From: Streptomyces rubradiris
Lineage (GTDB): Bacteria > Actinomycetota > Actinomycetes > Streptomycetales > Streptomycetaceae
Direction of reading: 5' to 3'
Assembly (NCBI RefSeq): GCF_016860525.1
Contig: NZ_BNEA01000015.1
Coordinates: forward strand, 4,700,001-4,764,000
DNA: 64,000 bases
Shown: piece after piece, positions 1-8,629 of the stretch
Numbering within the stretch: position 1 is the stretch's first letter
Layout: each line of letters begins with the position of its first letter
Notes under the pieces: generated by a model
What the model was told of the DNA's origin: nothing
The model's input: the letters and a program-made list of their open reading frames with translations, nothing else
The model's database searches: none
Position numbers and translations under genes: made by a program

Positions 1-375
1 GCTTCGTCCACCGGACGCTGGAATCAAGGATCCAGTTCTCGCTTTGGTATCCGAACTGTCGTTGCCGGAGAAGCCGCATTGATATGACATCAAGAACGCG
101 TGGCTCCGCGCCGTTTCGGTATGTCCGCTCTGATTCCGAGACTTCGTGGCCTGGTCGGCTGCTTATGGGCCGGATCCATGTGTTCGACTTGATGTCGATA
201 CCCGCGATACAGCGTCCGCGATGCTTCCGGGAATTTGCTAAACAGATCAACTGCTTAGTCGTCGCCACTTGCCCCCCCCGGGAATTGTGACACTCCTACG
301 CATGGCACGGTAGCGTACGGGTCGGCGTGTGACAACGCTGACTTCGCATCGCTGTCTTCTCGACGAGCGGGACCG
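1..375. other. Left-edge region without a recognisable gene
   Basis: I find no convincing coding region here. The base composition is visibly less GC-rich than the rest of the window (for example around 60-200), and no reading frame shows Streptomyces third-position bias. It lies directly upstream of a broken integrase, so it is most simply read as decayed DNA from the same integrated element. Confidence 0.4.
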
Positions 376-1354
376 GTGGCGAAATGCCATGAGGTCGACG
401 CACTCGCCGACGCGGCCGGCGTCTACCGGGTCTTCATCCTGCTGCTGGCCTATACGGGGCTGCGCTGGGGCGAGGCGTCGGCGTTGAAGGTGGGACGCGT
501 CGACCTGGACGCCTGCCGTACCCACATCGTCGAGGCGTACGTCGAGGACAACGGCAGGCTCTACCTAGGCACTCCCAAGAACCACGAGCGCCGGTCGGTG
601 CCGATCCCGCGGTTCCTGGCCGGGGAGTTGAAGCCCCATGTCGAGGGACGGGACGAGGACGGACTCCTCTTCACCGCGCCACAGGGCGGGCCGCTGCGGG
701 CCCGCAACTTCCGGAGGGCGCGGACCGCTACGACGTGCCCGAACGGCCAGTCCTCACGGTGGCGGAGGTCTTCGCCGTCGCCGACTCCATCGCGCCGCTC
801 TACCGGCTGCTCGTGCTCCTGGCGGCCTTCACCACCCTGCGGTTCGGGGAGCTGGCGGCCCTGCGGCCACGGGATGTCGACCTGGAAGGGCTGACCGTCC
901 CCGTGCGCCGCGCGCAAGCCGAGCTGCAGGACGGCCGGCTCTTCGACAAGGCGCCGAGATCCGCGGCCGGGGTGCGCTCCGTCTCCTTCCCGGCCGAACT
1001 GCTCGACGCGGTCACGCAGCACTTGGAGCACTTCGCCGCTCCCGGACGCGACGGGCACGTCTTCGTCGGGCCGCAGGGTGGGCAACTACGGCGGAGCAAC
1101 TTCCGCGACGACTGGGTGAAGGCACGGAAGGCCGCGGGCGTCACGGACGAGCTGCACTTCCACGATCTGCGGCACACGAGCAACACGCTGGCCTCGACGG
1201 CCGGGGCCAGCACGCGGAGTTGATGACGAGGATGGGGCACAGCAGCTCCCGGGCCGCGCTGATCTATCAGCACATGACCAGTGACCGTGACCGGGCCATC
1301 GCGGACCGGCTCGGGGCCATGATCCGCAAGAGTGGAGGAAACGCTCCCGCCTAG
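376..1354 (+). pseudogene. Broken and rearranged tyrosine integrase (two fused remnants)
   Basis: Two successive pieces of phage-type tyrosine recombinase lie in different frames. The first (about 376-720) has the box-I-like stretch YTGLRWGEASAL and runs to PLRARNFRRA. The second, from about 720, reads DRYDVPERPVLT, repeats box I as TTLRFGELAAL, and continues to the catalytic HDLRHTSNTLA. Its frame then breaks near 1217: adding one base there restores TRELMTRMGHSS...YQH, which carries box II and the Tyr nucleophile and ends at 1354. The repeated box I shows that two integrase copies were joined with loss of the intervening part, followed by a one-base deletion. The intact family (pSAM2/AICE-like integrases of actinomycetes) inserts at tRNA 3' ends, and a tRNA lies about 450 bp downstream. 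It cannot make a complete enzyme. Confidence 0.85.
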
Positions 1355-1452
1355 ATGAAAGGGGGTGATCGTGCCACCGCCTTCCCTATGGGCCGGGCAC
1401 CGCCGGTCTACGGCGAGACAGCCGGACTGTAGGGTCCAGCAGAGGGGGAATC

Positions 1453-1647
1453 ATGGCTGATCGCGGCTGGTACGACGACAGTGATTACCACGAAGCAGTT
1501 CAGCGGGCCGAACGGGCGACACGGTCCGGCTGGTCAGCGATCGCCTGGACTACAGGAGCGCTCGGTTGTGTGCTGATCGCCATCGCCGTTCTCTGTGTGG
1601 TCGCGGTCGTCGCGTGCCTCTACGTCGTAGTGGCGAGCGATTACTGA
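1453..1647 (+). CDS. Small single-pass membrane protein, unknown function
   Basis: A 64-residue protein with a good Shine-Dalgarno (AGGGGGA) just before the ATG. The N-terminal half is charged and Tyr/Asp-rich (MADRGWYDDSDYHEAV); residues about 35-60 form one strongly hydrophobic helix (LGCVLIAIAVLCVVAVVACL). It sits between the broken integrase and the tRNA-Arg attachment site, so it is probably cargo or an accessory gene of the decayed element. No family recognised; it could be non-functional. Confidence 0.5.
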   Translation: MADRGWYDDSDYHEAVQRAERATRSGWSAIAWTTGALGCVLIAIAVLCVVAVVACLYVVVASDY

Positions 1648-1702
1648 GTAGCCACCAAGCACGGGTGCGGTCACTGATTGTCCGGGGCGCTCCTTGGGAG
1701 AT

Positions 1703-1740
1703 GTGGCATCCGCGTGGCATCAGTGGCACGCGTGCGGCAC
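1703..1740. repeat. Short direct repeats beside the attachment site
   Basis: GTGGCATC/GTGGCAC-type words occur at 1703, 1714 and 1723, with a weaker copy (GTGCGGCAC) at 1732, spaced 9-11 bp. They lie between the integrase remnant and the tRNA-Arg 3' end. Clusters of this kind beside tRNA attachment sites are typical of integrase arm-type or excisionase binding sites. That role is inferred from position. Confidence 0.5.
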
Positions 1741-1755
1741 AACCCCGGACACGAC

Positions 1756-1798
1756 GAAGGGCCGGCCTGGGAGGAAACCCCTCCTGAGCCGGCCCTTC
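1756..1798. terminator. Strong bidirectional terminator hairpin
   Basis: Perfect 11-bp arms GAAGGGCCGGC (1756-1766) and GCCGGCCCTTC (1788-1798), with an inner GGAGG/CCTCC pairing at 1770-1774 and 1780-1784. It lies just past the 3' end of the minus-strand tRNA-Arg and downstream of the small membrane ORF, so it can end transcription from both sides. No long T run follows, as is usual in Streptomyces. Confidence 0.7.
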
Positions 1799-1804
1799 TC
1801 TCTG

Positions 1805-1877
1805 TGCCCCCGGCAGGATTCGAACCTGCGACACCCGCTTTAGGAGAGCGGTGCTCTATCCCCTGAGCTACGAAGGC
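1805..1877 (-). tRNA. tRNA-Arg (anticodon CCU)
   Basis: A full cloverleaf reads on the minus strand: acceptor GCCTTCG paired with CGGGGGC (two G-U pairs) plus discriminator A; D arm GCTC...GAGC; anticodon stem CCGCT / AGCGG with loop CTCCTAA, giving anticodon CCU for codon AGG; and a T arm with TTCGAAT loop. 73 nt without encoded CCA. Its 3' end faces the integrase remnant, so it is the likely attB site of the decayed element; the tRNA itself is intact. Confidence 0.95.
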
Positions 1878-2003
1878 CGGGTGGTGATCGACCGGTGAGG
1901 GTCGGGTCGCCGTCGTCAGTGTAGCGGGTGGTGTGCTCGGTGTACCGGGGGTCCGGTCGGGCGAGGGGCGGGTCTTGTCGGGGCGTCGTTAGGGTGGGGG
2001 CCC

Positions 2004-2927
2004 GTGAGTGGGTGGAAGCGTGGGCTGGATGCCGCCGGTGTGCTGGAGCCGGGGTTGCGGCGGGACTACGGGGTGCAGCGGGAGCTGGTCGCGCGGGGCC
2101 GGCGGACCTCCCATCTCGCGGCCCGGACGCTGTTGCCGGGGGCGCTGCTGCCCCACGTCGTCGTGGCGACCGCCGTCATGCACCACGGGGACAACCTCCT
2201 GGACACCGGATCGCGAGCGCACCGGGCGGAGCGGTGGGCGGCCTGGGAGCGGCGGGTGCGGACGGCGTTGGAGACGGGGCGCGGGGATGATCCGCTGCTG
2301 CGGGCGCTCGTCCATACCGTTGCCGTCCATCCGCGGCTGCGCGCGGTACTGGACGAGTACCTGGTCTCCGCGCCGGCCGAGCTGGAGTTCGCCGGGTTCG
2401 CCGATGAGGACGACTACCAGGCCTACGTGGACGCCTACTCCCTGCCCGCCTTCATGCTGGTCGCCTGTCTGCTGGGCCCGGACGCCGGGGACGGCCCCTA
2501 TCGCGCCGCCTGCCGGACGTTCATCGACGGCAGTCAGCGGCTCGACTTCGTCAACGACATCGCCGAGGACCTGGCCGAGGGTCGGCTGGGGATTCCGGAC
2601 GAGACGCTGGAGCGGTTCTCGGTGCGGAGGGAGGACCTGGTGGCCGGGCGGGCGGTGCCCGGGGTGCGGGAGCTGGTCCGGCACCAGACCGGGCTGGCGG
2701 AGGCCGCCCTGCGGCAGGCCCGGGCGGTGTCCGGTCTCGTCCCGGCGTCCAGCCGGCCGTTGCTGGAGGCGCTGGTCGAGGTGGAGCTGCTGACCGCCAC
2801 GGCCGTACGGGCCCGTGGCCCGCGGGTGCTGCGCGGTTCGGTGGGTCCGTCACCGGTGGCCGCCCTCGGGGTGCTTCTGCGAGCCCGTGCCCGGCGGAAG
2901 ACGCGCGGAGTGGGAGTCGGGGCGTAG
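2004..2927 (+). CDS. Phytoene/squalene synthase-like prenyltransferase
   Basis: 307 residues, GTG start. The fold signature of head-to-head isoprenyl synthases is visible: an N-terminal helix rich in His/Asp (HHGDNLLD, about residue 60) in place of the first Asp-rich motif, and the second motif DFVNDIAEDLAEGRLGIP near residues 180-197, with the conserved YxxAYSLPA-like helix before it. Family members condense two C15 or C20 diphosphates to squalene or phytoene. The first motif departs from the usual DxxxD, so the substrate or activity may differ. There are no hopanoid or carotenoid genes around it, only a convergent IclR regulator whose stop lies 8 bp away, so the pathway cannot be read from context. 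Confidence 0.75.
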   Translation: MSGWKRGLDAAGVLEPGLRRDYGVQRELVARGRRTSHLAARTLLPGALLPHVVVATAVMHHGDNLLDTGSRAHRAERWAAWERRVRTALETGRGDDPLLRALVHTVAVHPRLRAVLDEYLVSAPAELEFAGFADEDDYQAYVDAYSLPAFMLVACLLGPDAGDGPYRAACRTFIDGSQRLDFVNDIAEDLAEGRLGIPDETLERFSVRREDLVAGRAVPGVRELVRHQTGLAEAALRQARAVSGLVPASSRPLLEALVEVELLTATAVRARGPRVLRGSVGPSPVAALGVLLRARARRKTRGVGVGA

Positions 2928-2934
2928 GCGAACG

Positions 2935-4590
2935 TCAGGTCGTAGGGACCTTGGTGAAGCGGGACGCCCGGCGGAGGTCCCGCTGGATGTCGTCCGCCGT
3001 CGCGCGGAGCGCGGGCAGGAGGTGGTGGACGCAGTCCTCCAGGGTGCGGCGGGCGGCGTGCGTGGCCACGTTCACGGCGGCGACCGCGCGGCCCGTGCGG
3101 TCCCGGACCGGTACGGCGACCGAGCGCAGGCCCGACTCCAGTTCTTCGTCGGCCAGGGCGTACCCCTGGGCTTTGACCTCGGCCAGTTCCGGGGGCAGGG
3201 GACCGTCCGTGTCCGCCAGGAGGACGCGGCCCAGTGAGGTCGCGGCGGCGGGCAGGCGCGCGCCCACCGGTATGCGTACGGTCAGGACACCGCTCGTGTC
3301 CGCGCCCGCCGTGTACTGGACCTCCGTGCCGTCGGCGGTCAGCACCGCCAGTGCCGCCGGCTCGCGCACCCGGTCCGCCAGCGCCCGCAGATGCGGTTGA
3401 GCCAGGCGGGGCAGCGTCGTCCGGGCCAGCGGCGGGAAGCCCAGGTCCAGGACGCGCGGGGTGAGGGTGAAGGCGCGGTCGTCGTGCGCGGCGGCGGTCA
3501 CCAGGCCCAGGTGCTCGTGGGTGAGCAGCGCCCGGCGGGCGGTCGCCCGGGACAGGCCGGTCGCCCGGGCCACGTCGGTCAGGGACAGCGCCGGGCGTCC
3601 CTCGCCGAACGCGGTCAGCACCGTCAGGCCCCGGGCCAGCGACTCCACGAAGTCCCGGCCGAGTTCCTGCTTGGAGGCCGTGGTCCAGGTCGCGAGGCCG
3701 GCGGGCGCGGGTCCCGGCTCGGGTGGGGGCGCGGTGCGCAGGTCGGCCTCCATCGCCTCCACCGCCGTACGCAGCCGGGGCAGCAGGGTGGCGGGCAGCT
3801 CCGCCGCCGGGTGCCTGCTGGTGTGGCTGACCACGCTCGCCACGCAGGCCACGCGGCCGGTGCAGGGGTCGCGCACCGGGGCGGACACCGCGACCAGGCC
3901 CGGCTCGATCAGCTGGTCGTCCAGGGCCCAGCCGTCCCGGCGGGCCGCCCGTACCCGGTCCGCGAAGGCCGCGGCCACGGCGTCGGCGGTGGCATGGGCG
4001 GTGCCGTGGGCGGGTTCCGGGCGCGGGGGGACGGCCGGGAACGCCGTGTCCCGCGGGTCCTCGGCCCGGCGGGTCCGCCAGCGGGCCCAGTCCCGCTCCG
4101 TCCACTCGGTGGCGAACAGCGCGCCGGGCGCGGTCCGTTCGGCCGGCAGCAGGTCGCCGATGCGGAAGCTGACGGACAGCGCCCGGCGGCGGGTGGCCTG
4201 GTGGATGAAGCGGATGCCGTCGCGGTCGGCGACCGCCAGCGACACCGACTCGTCCAGCTCGTCGGCGAGGGCGTCGGCGCGCGCGCCGAGCAGGGCGGGC
4301 AGCCGCAGCGCGGCCAGGTAGGCGTTGCCCAGCTCCAGCACGCCGGGGGTGAGGACGACGTCCCGGCCGTCGAGGCGTACGTAGTCCATGCGGGCCAGGG
4401 TCGCGGTGATCCGGTCCACCGTGGAGCGGGCGAGTCCGGTGGCCCGTTCCAGCGCGCTCGGGCTGAGTGTGCCGCCCGCCTCGGCCAGCCGGCGCAGCAC
4501 CCCGACCCCGCGCACCAGCGGCCCGACCGCCTCCGCCGGCATCCCGGCCCCGGTGGGGGCGTCGGCGTCCACTGCGGTCATCGCGGGCAT
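2935..4590 (-). CDS. Double-length IclR-family transcriptional regulator
   Basis: 551 residues, about twice the usual IclR length (250-280). Two complete modules follow each other: winged HTH 1 (about residues 25-75; SPSALERATGLARSTVDRI) with an effector domain to about 290, and HTH 2 (about 320-368; LTDVARATGLSRATARRAL) with a second effector domain to the C terminus. The second half resembles PcaR/PobR-type regulators (DGTEVQYTA..., VRIPVGARLPAAATSLGRVLLA). The start is chosen at MPAMTAV because GGAGAG lies 5 bp upstream; a longer reading frame lacks a ribosome site. It is convergent with the synthase gene and upstream of a same-strand protease gene. Its ligand is unknown. Confidence 0.85.
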   Translation of the reverse strand: MPAMTAVDADAPTGAGMPAEAVGPLVRGVGVLRRLAEAGGTLSPSALERATGLARSTVDRITATLARMDYVRLDGRDVVLTPGVLELGNAYLAALRLPALLGARADALADELDESVSLAVADRDGIRFIHQATRRRALSVSFRIGDLLPAERTAPGALFATEWTERDWARWRTRRAEDPRDTAFPAVPPRPEPAHGTAHATADAVAAAFADRVRAARRDGWALDDQLIEPGLVAVSAPVRDPCTGRVACVASVVSHTSRHPAAELPATLLPRLRTAVEAMEADLRTAPPPEPGPAPAGLATWTTASKQELGRDFVESLARGLTVLTAFGEGRPALSLTDVARATGLSRATARRALLTHEHLGLVTAAAHDDRAFTLTPRVLDLGFPPLARTTLPRLAQPHLRALADRVREPAALAVLTADGTEVQYTAGADTSGVLTVRIPVGARLPAAATSLGRVLLADTDGPLPPELAEVKAQGYALADEELESGLRSVAVPVRDRTGRAVAAVNVATHAARRTLEDCVHHLLPALRATADDIQRDLRRASRFTKVPTT

Positions 4591-4654
4591 CGTCTCTCCG
4601 GTACGGCGTCGGGGCACGCCTACGGTAAACCGGGCGGGCACCGCCCGCGCCCCC

Positions 4655-5965
4655 TCAGGACTCGTCCGCCACCCGCACCACCCCGCCGCCCCGGCTCACC
4701 CGGACCCGGTGATTGCCCTCCGCGTCGGTCGAGACCACCCGCACGCTGATGCCGTGCCGCGGGTCCTCGAAGGTCTCGCCGGGGGCGAACGGGGCGTCGG
4801 AGAGTTCCGCGTGGACGTTGGGGCTGCGGGTGCAGCCGCCGCTGCCGCGGTGGCTGTCGAAGACGGTGACCGGGCCGCGGCCGGTGTCCACCGCCGCGTC
4901 GATCCGGTAGACGAGCACCCCGGGGCGGCACACCGCCTCGTCGTTGCCGCCCTGGGCGCGGACCTCCAGCGCGTAGGTGGTGCGCGCGGTGACGGGGATG
5001 AGGACCAGCTTGCCGCCGCCCTGCTGGTACAGCGGGGAGAGGGTGAACTCGACGCTGCCCGGTGCCGCCGCGCAGCCCACCTGCCCGCCGTCCAGCCAGC
5101 CCAGTTTCCACTTGTGCCAGCCGAGCAGGTCGTTGTTGGCCCCCCAGTCCTCGCTCATGATGTCCCAGTGCCCGACCGCGCCCCCGCCGTCCTGCGTGTA
5201 CAGGTCGGGCAGGCCGAAGGTGTGGCCGTTCTCGTGCGGCAGCACCCGGTAGCCGGTGCGGTCGTAGGACCCGGAGCCGTCGTCCTGGCGGGAGTAGACG
5301 AAGGAGGCGTTGGAGATGCGCACGCCGTCGGCCACCGGGGCGTCGTCGTTGCCGGCGAAGGTCACGGACAGCACGGTGTCCAGGGCGGAGGGGCCGGCGT
5401 TCGGGGTGACGAGCACGTTCAGCAGGTCGTAGTCGCGGAAGTCCACGGCCGGGTCGGCGGCGGCCACGAGGTCCTGCACCAGGCTGCGGTAGCCGGGGTC
5501 GAAGGGCGCGCCGCGCTCTATGCCGTACTCCTGGAAGGGCTTCGGCATGCGCAGCCAGGTGGTGACGGGGGTCTCGGGACGGTAGTCGAGGCGGCCGTAC
5601 GACGCGGTGTGGAACCAGTCCTGGGTGCGCGGGAAGAACTCGTGGAAGCGGTCCATCGCGTCGCCCTCGCCGGGCGCGTCGGGGAAGTCGACCATCAGGG
5701 TCAGGGCGTGGACGGTGCCGGTGGAGCGGGAGTAGCCGGGCGGGGTGGGCAGGCCCTCGGTCATCTGCACGTCCAGACCGCCACGGATCATGCAGGGCAG
5801 GAGCGCGGAGGAGCGGGCCGGTCCGAGGGGTCCGGCGGCGGTGGGCGCCGTCAGGTGTCCGCTCCCGGCCGAGGTGCCGACCGCGAGGGTCAGCGCGCTC
5901 ACCAGGGTCAGGGCGGCCACCCGGCGCGGGCGTATGCGGCGGCGGGGCTGCGGCTGCGGCTGCAT
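4655..5965 (-). CDS. Secreted M6-family zinc metalloprotease
   Basis: 436 residues. An Arg-rich N terminus followed by a hydrophobic stretch (AALTLVSALTLAVG, residues 17-30) is a Sec or Tat export signal. The catalytic zinc motif is HENGHTFGLPDLY at residues 244-256 (His244, Glu245, His248, probable third ligand Asp254), the signature of immune-inhibitor-A-like M6 peptidases. The flanking DGGGAVGHWDIMSEDWG, containing the Met-turn, also fits. The C-terminal part is beta-rich, probably an accessory domain. It is an extracellular protein-degrading enzyme, likely in nutrient scavenging or development. The gene ends 64 bp before the IclR start on the same strand, so the two may be co-transcribed. 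Confidence 0.9.
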   Translation of the reverse strand: MQPQPQPRRRIRPRRVAALTLVSALTLAVGTSAGSGHLTAPTAAGPLGPARSSALLPCMIRGGLDVQMTEGLPTPPGYSRSTGTVHALTLMVDFPDAPGEGDAMDRFHEFFPRTQDWFHTASYGRLDYRPETPVTTWLRMPKPFQEYGIERGAPFDPGYRSLVQDLVAAADPAVDFRDYDLLNVLVTPNAGPSALDTVLSVTFAGNDDAPVADGVRISNASFVYSRQDDGSGSYDRTGYRVLPHENGHTFGLPDLYTQDGGGAVGHWDIMSEDWGANNDLLGWHKWKLGWLDGGQVGCAAAPGSVEFTLSPLYQQGGGKLVLIPVTARTTYALEVRAQGGNDEAVCRPGVLVYRIDAAVDTGRGPVTVFDSHRGSGGCTRSPNVHAELSDAPFAPGETFEDPRHGISVRVVSTDAEGNHRVRVSRGGGVVRVADES

Positions 5966-6155
5966 GCAGGGACCTTTCGCGCCACGGCAGCCACCGGTGT
6001 GTCGGCTGCACCCTTGCGCTCACCCTGGGGCGGCGGGGCGGCGGGCGCGCGCTGGGGGAGACCGATGGGGGGAAACCGGGTCCGCGAGCGGGTGAAACCC
6101 GGCGGACGGTGATTGTGTCCCAGGTCACAGCCATTCTCGGGCTGGGTGGGAAATA

Positions 6156-6177
6156 ACCGGGGACGCTTTCCCCGTTT
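6156..6177. promoter_or_regulatory. Operator-like inverted repeat upstream of TetR gene
   Basis: Arms CGGGGA (6158-6163) and TCCCCG (6169-6174), flanked by AA/TT-rich bases that extend the symmetry, lie about 70-90 bp before the TetR start and between it and the divergent M6 protease. Spacing and position suit a TetR-family autoregulatory site; no experiment is implied. Confidence 0.35.
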
Positions 6178-6243
6178 AGCCCTGTGTCCGAGCGAAATGG
6201 GGAGTCCTTCCCCGGATCGCCCCCTCGAACCAAGGAGTACGCC

Positions 6244-6891
6244 GTGTCCGCCGCCACCGCCCCCGCCGAGCGCAAGGCGACCCGGCCGCGCGCCGACGCC
6301 CTGCGCAACCGGGAGCGGATCGTCGGCGCCGCCCGGGAGATGCTCGTCGAGCACGGCCCGGAGGTGCCGATCGACGAGATCGCCCGCCGGGCCGGCGTCG
6401 GCAACGCCACGGTGTACCGCAACTTCCCCGACCGGGACGCCCTCGTGCGCGAGGTCGTCTGCTCCGTCATGGACCGCACGGCCGCGGCGGCCGAGCTGGC
6501 CCTCGCGGAGAGTGGGGACGCCTTCACCGCCCTGGAGCACTTCGTGCACGCCGCCGTCGACGAGCGGATCGGTGCGCTGTGCCCCATGGTGTCCGGCACC
6601 TTCGACCAGCACCACCCCGACCTGGTGGCCTCCCGTGAGCGCGTCGAGCGGCTCATCGAGGAGCTCATGGGCCGGGCCAAGGCGGCCGGGCAGCTCCGGC
6701 CGGACGTCGGCGTGGGAGATCTGATGATCGCCGCGGGCCAGCTGAGCCGGCCCCCGGCCGGCACGGACTGCCCGCGCGGCGACCGCTTCGTCCACCGCCT
6801 GCTGCAGTTGTTCCTCGACGGCCTGCGGGCCCCCGCCCGTTCCGTCCTGCCGGGTCGGTCCCTCAGCATCAAGGAGCTGCGCGCCGTCTGA
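6244..6891 (+). CDS. TetR-family transcriptional regulator
   Basis: 215 residues. The N-terminal HTH is clear (residues 22-66; VPIDEIARRAGVGNATVYRNFPDRDAL); the C-terminal ligand domain is of the SbtR-like type common in Streptomyces. The start is GTG at 6244 because AAGGAG lies 7 bp upstream; an upstream in-frame GTG at 6184 lacks such a site. It is followed on the same strand, after 185 bp, by a DHA2 drug-efflux gene, which is the natural target for a TetR repressor. The inducing ligand is unknown. Confidence 0.9.
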   Translation: MSAATAPAERKATRPRADALRNRERIVGAAREMLVEHGPEVPIDEIARRAGVGNATVYRNFPDRDALVREVVCSVMDRTAAAAELALAESGDAFTALEHFVHAAVDERIGALCPMVSGTFDQHHPDLVASRERVERLIEELMGRAKAAGQLRPDVGVGDLMIAAGQLSRPPAGTDCPRGDRFVHRLLQLFLDGLRAPARSVLPGRSLSIKELRAV

Positions 6892-7076
6892 CCGATCAGT
6901 TCAGCTCCCGCGCCCGGTCTACCGACAGTACGGCGGTTCGTACGGCCGTTCCCTTCCTGTTCACTGTTCCGTCTTACTCCGTTTTCTCAGCATTTTTCGC
7001 CACGCCGACCCTCTCCACGCCGTCCGTCACCAAGCCCTGAGTTCCACGGCTTCGAAGTCCTGAAGTGGGTATCTCC

Positions 7077-8615
7077 ATGTCCGAAACAGCCCGCAAGGCT
7101 GCCGGCCGCGCCGCCCCGAGCGGTGACGCCAACCGCTGGAAGGCGCTCGTCTTCATCGCGCTCGCCCAGCTGATGGTCGTCCTGGACGCCACCATCGTGA
7201 ACATCGCCCTGCCCGCCGCCCAGGAGGACCTGGGCATATCCGACGGCAACAAGCAGTGGGTGATCACGGCCTACGCGCTCGCCTTCGGCGGTCTGCTGCT
7301 GTTCGGCGGCCGGGTCGCCGACCTGTGGGGCCGCAAGCGCACCTTCGTGCTCGGCCTGGCCGGCTTCGCCGTCGCCTCCGCGCTCGGCGGCGCCGCCACC
7401 ACCGGCCCGCTGATGTTCGGCGCCCGCGCCCTGCAGGGTGTCTTCGGCGCGCTGCTCGCCCCGGCCGCGCTGTCCCTGCTCGCCGTGATGTTCACCGACG
7501 CCAGGGAGCGCGCCAAGGCGTTCGGCATCTACGGCGCCATCGCGGGCGGCGGCGGTGCCGTCGGCCTGATCCTCGGCGGCTTCCTCACCGAGTACCTGAA
7601 CTGGCGCTGGACCTTCTTCGTGAACGTCCCGTTCGCCGTGGTCGCCGCGGCCGGCGCCTACTTCGTCGTCCGTGAGCCGGAGGGCGGCCGCAACCGCAAC
7701 CCGCTCGACATCCCGGGCGTCCTGCTCTCCACCCTCGGCCTGGTGGCGCTCGTCTACGGCTTCACCCGCGCCGAGTCCGACGGCTGGAGCGACACGGTGA
7801 CCGTGGCGATGTTCGTCGCGTCCGTCGTGCTGCTGCTCGCGTTCGTGCTGGTCGAGGCCAAGGTCAAGGCCCCGCTGCTGCCGCTGCGCGTGGTGACCGA
7901 CCGCAACCGCGGCGGTATCTACCTCTCGCTGGGTCTCGCGATCATCGGCATGTTCGGCCTGTTCCTCTTCCTGACCTACTACCTGCAGATCGTGAAGGGC
8001 TACTCGCCGGTCAAGACCGGTTTCGCCTTCCTGCCGATGGTGGTCGGCATGATCACCGGCTCCACCCAGATCGGCACCCGGCTGATGACCCGGCTGCCGG
8101 CCCGGCTGCTGATGGGCCCGGGCTTCCTGGTCGCCGGCGTCGGCATGCTGCTGCTGACCCAGCTGGAGATCGACTCCTCGTACCCGGCGCTGCTGCTGCC
8201 CGCCATGCTGCTGCTCGGCCTCGGCATGGGTACGGCGTTCATGCCGGCGATGTCCCTGGCCACGCAGGGCGTCCAGCCCCGGGACGCCGGTGTCGCCTCC
8301 GCGATGGTCAACACCTCGCAGCAGGTGGGCGGCGCGATCGGCACCGCCCTGCTGAACACGATCGCCTCCTCGGCGACCACCTCGTACGTCAAGGACCACC
8401 TCGCCGGCGCCACCGGCAAGCCCCAGCAGCAGCTGGTGGGGCTCCAGGGCATGGTCCACGGCTACACGGCCGCGATCTGGGTCGCCGTCGGCATCCTCGC
8501 GCTGGCCTCGCTGATCGCCTTCACCTTCGTCAACGCCGGCCGTCCGAACGCGACCGCCGTGATGACCGGCGAGGGCGCGGAGGACGAGGTCCCGGTGCCG
8601 GTGGTGGCCCACTGA
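7077..8615 (+). CDS. MFS drug:H+ antiporter, DHA2 (14-TM) family
   Basis: 512 residues with about 14 hydrophobic helices. The DHA2 signatures are present: motif C/D1 at the N terminus (LMVVLDATIVNIALP), motif A (GGRVADLWGRKRTFV), motif B (GARALQGVFGALLAPAALS) and the long second half. Such pumps (EmrB/QacA, actinorhodin-type exporters) expel drugs or metabolites using the proton gradient. ATG 7077 is preferred to the in-frame GTG at 7065. It follows a TetR gene on the same strand and is convergent with the MarR gene, whose stop is 14 bp beyond its own. Substrate unknown. Confidence 0.92.
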   Translation: MSETARKAAGRAAPSGDANRWKALVFIALAQLMVVLDATIVNIALPAAQEDLGISDGNKQWVITAYALAFGGLLLFGGRVADLWGRKRTFVLGLAGFAVASALGGAATTGPLMFGARALQGVFGALLAPAALSLLAVMFTDARERAKAFGIYGAIAGGGGAVGLILGGFLTEYLNWRWTFFVNVPFAVVAAAGAYFVVREPEGGRNRNPLDIPGVLLSTLGLVALVYGFTRAESDGWSDTVTVAMFVASVVLLLAFVLVEAKVKAPLLPLRVVTDRNRGGIYLSLGLAIIGMFGLFLFLTYYLQIVKGYSPVKTGFAFLPMVVGMITGSTQIGTRLMTRLPARLLMGPGFLVAGVGMLLLTQLEIDSSYPALLLPAMLLLGLGMGTAFMPAMSLATQGVQPRDAGVASAMVNTSQQVGGAIGTALLNTIASSATTSYVKDHLAGATGKPQQQLVGLQGMVHGYTAAIWVAVGILALASLIAFTFVNAGRPNATAVMTGEGAEDEVPVPVVAH

Positions 8616-8629
8616 CCGCCCGGAGCTAG

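Noticed and set aside
1805..1877. tRNA-Arg as a damaged tRNA after integration
   Set aside because: All stems pair and the 3' end is intact, so it is a working gene and only an attachment site.
4620..6872. Very long minus-strand open frame across the M6 protease and TetR genes
   Set aside because: It lies in a shadow frame of real genes, is Arg/Pro/Gly-rich without family motifs and has no ribosome site. High GC makes such frames common.
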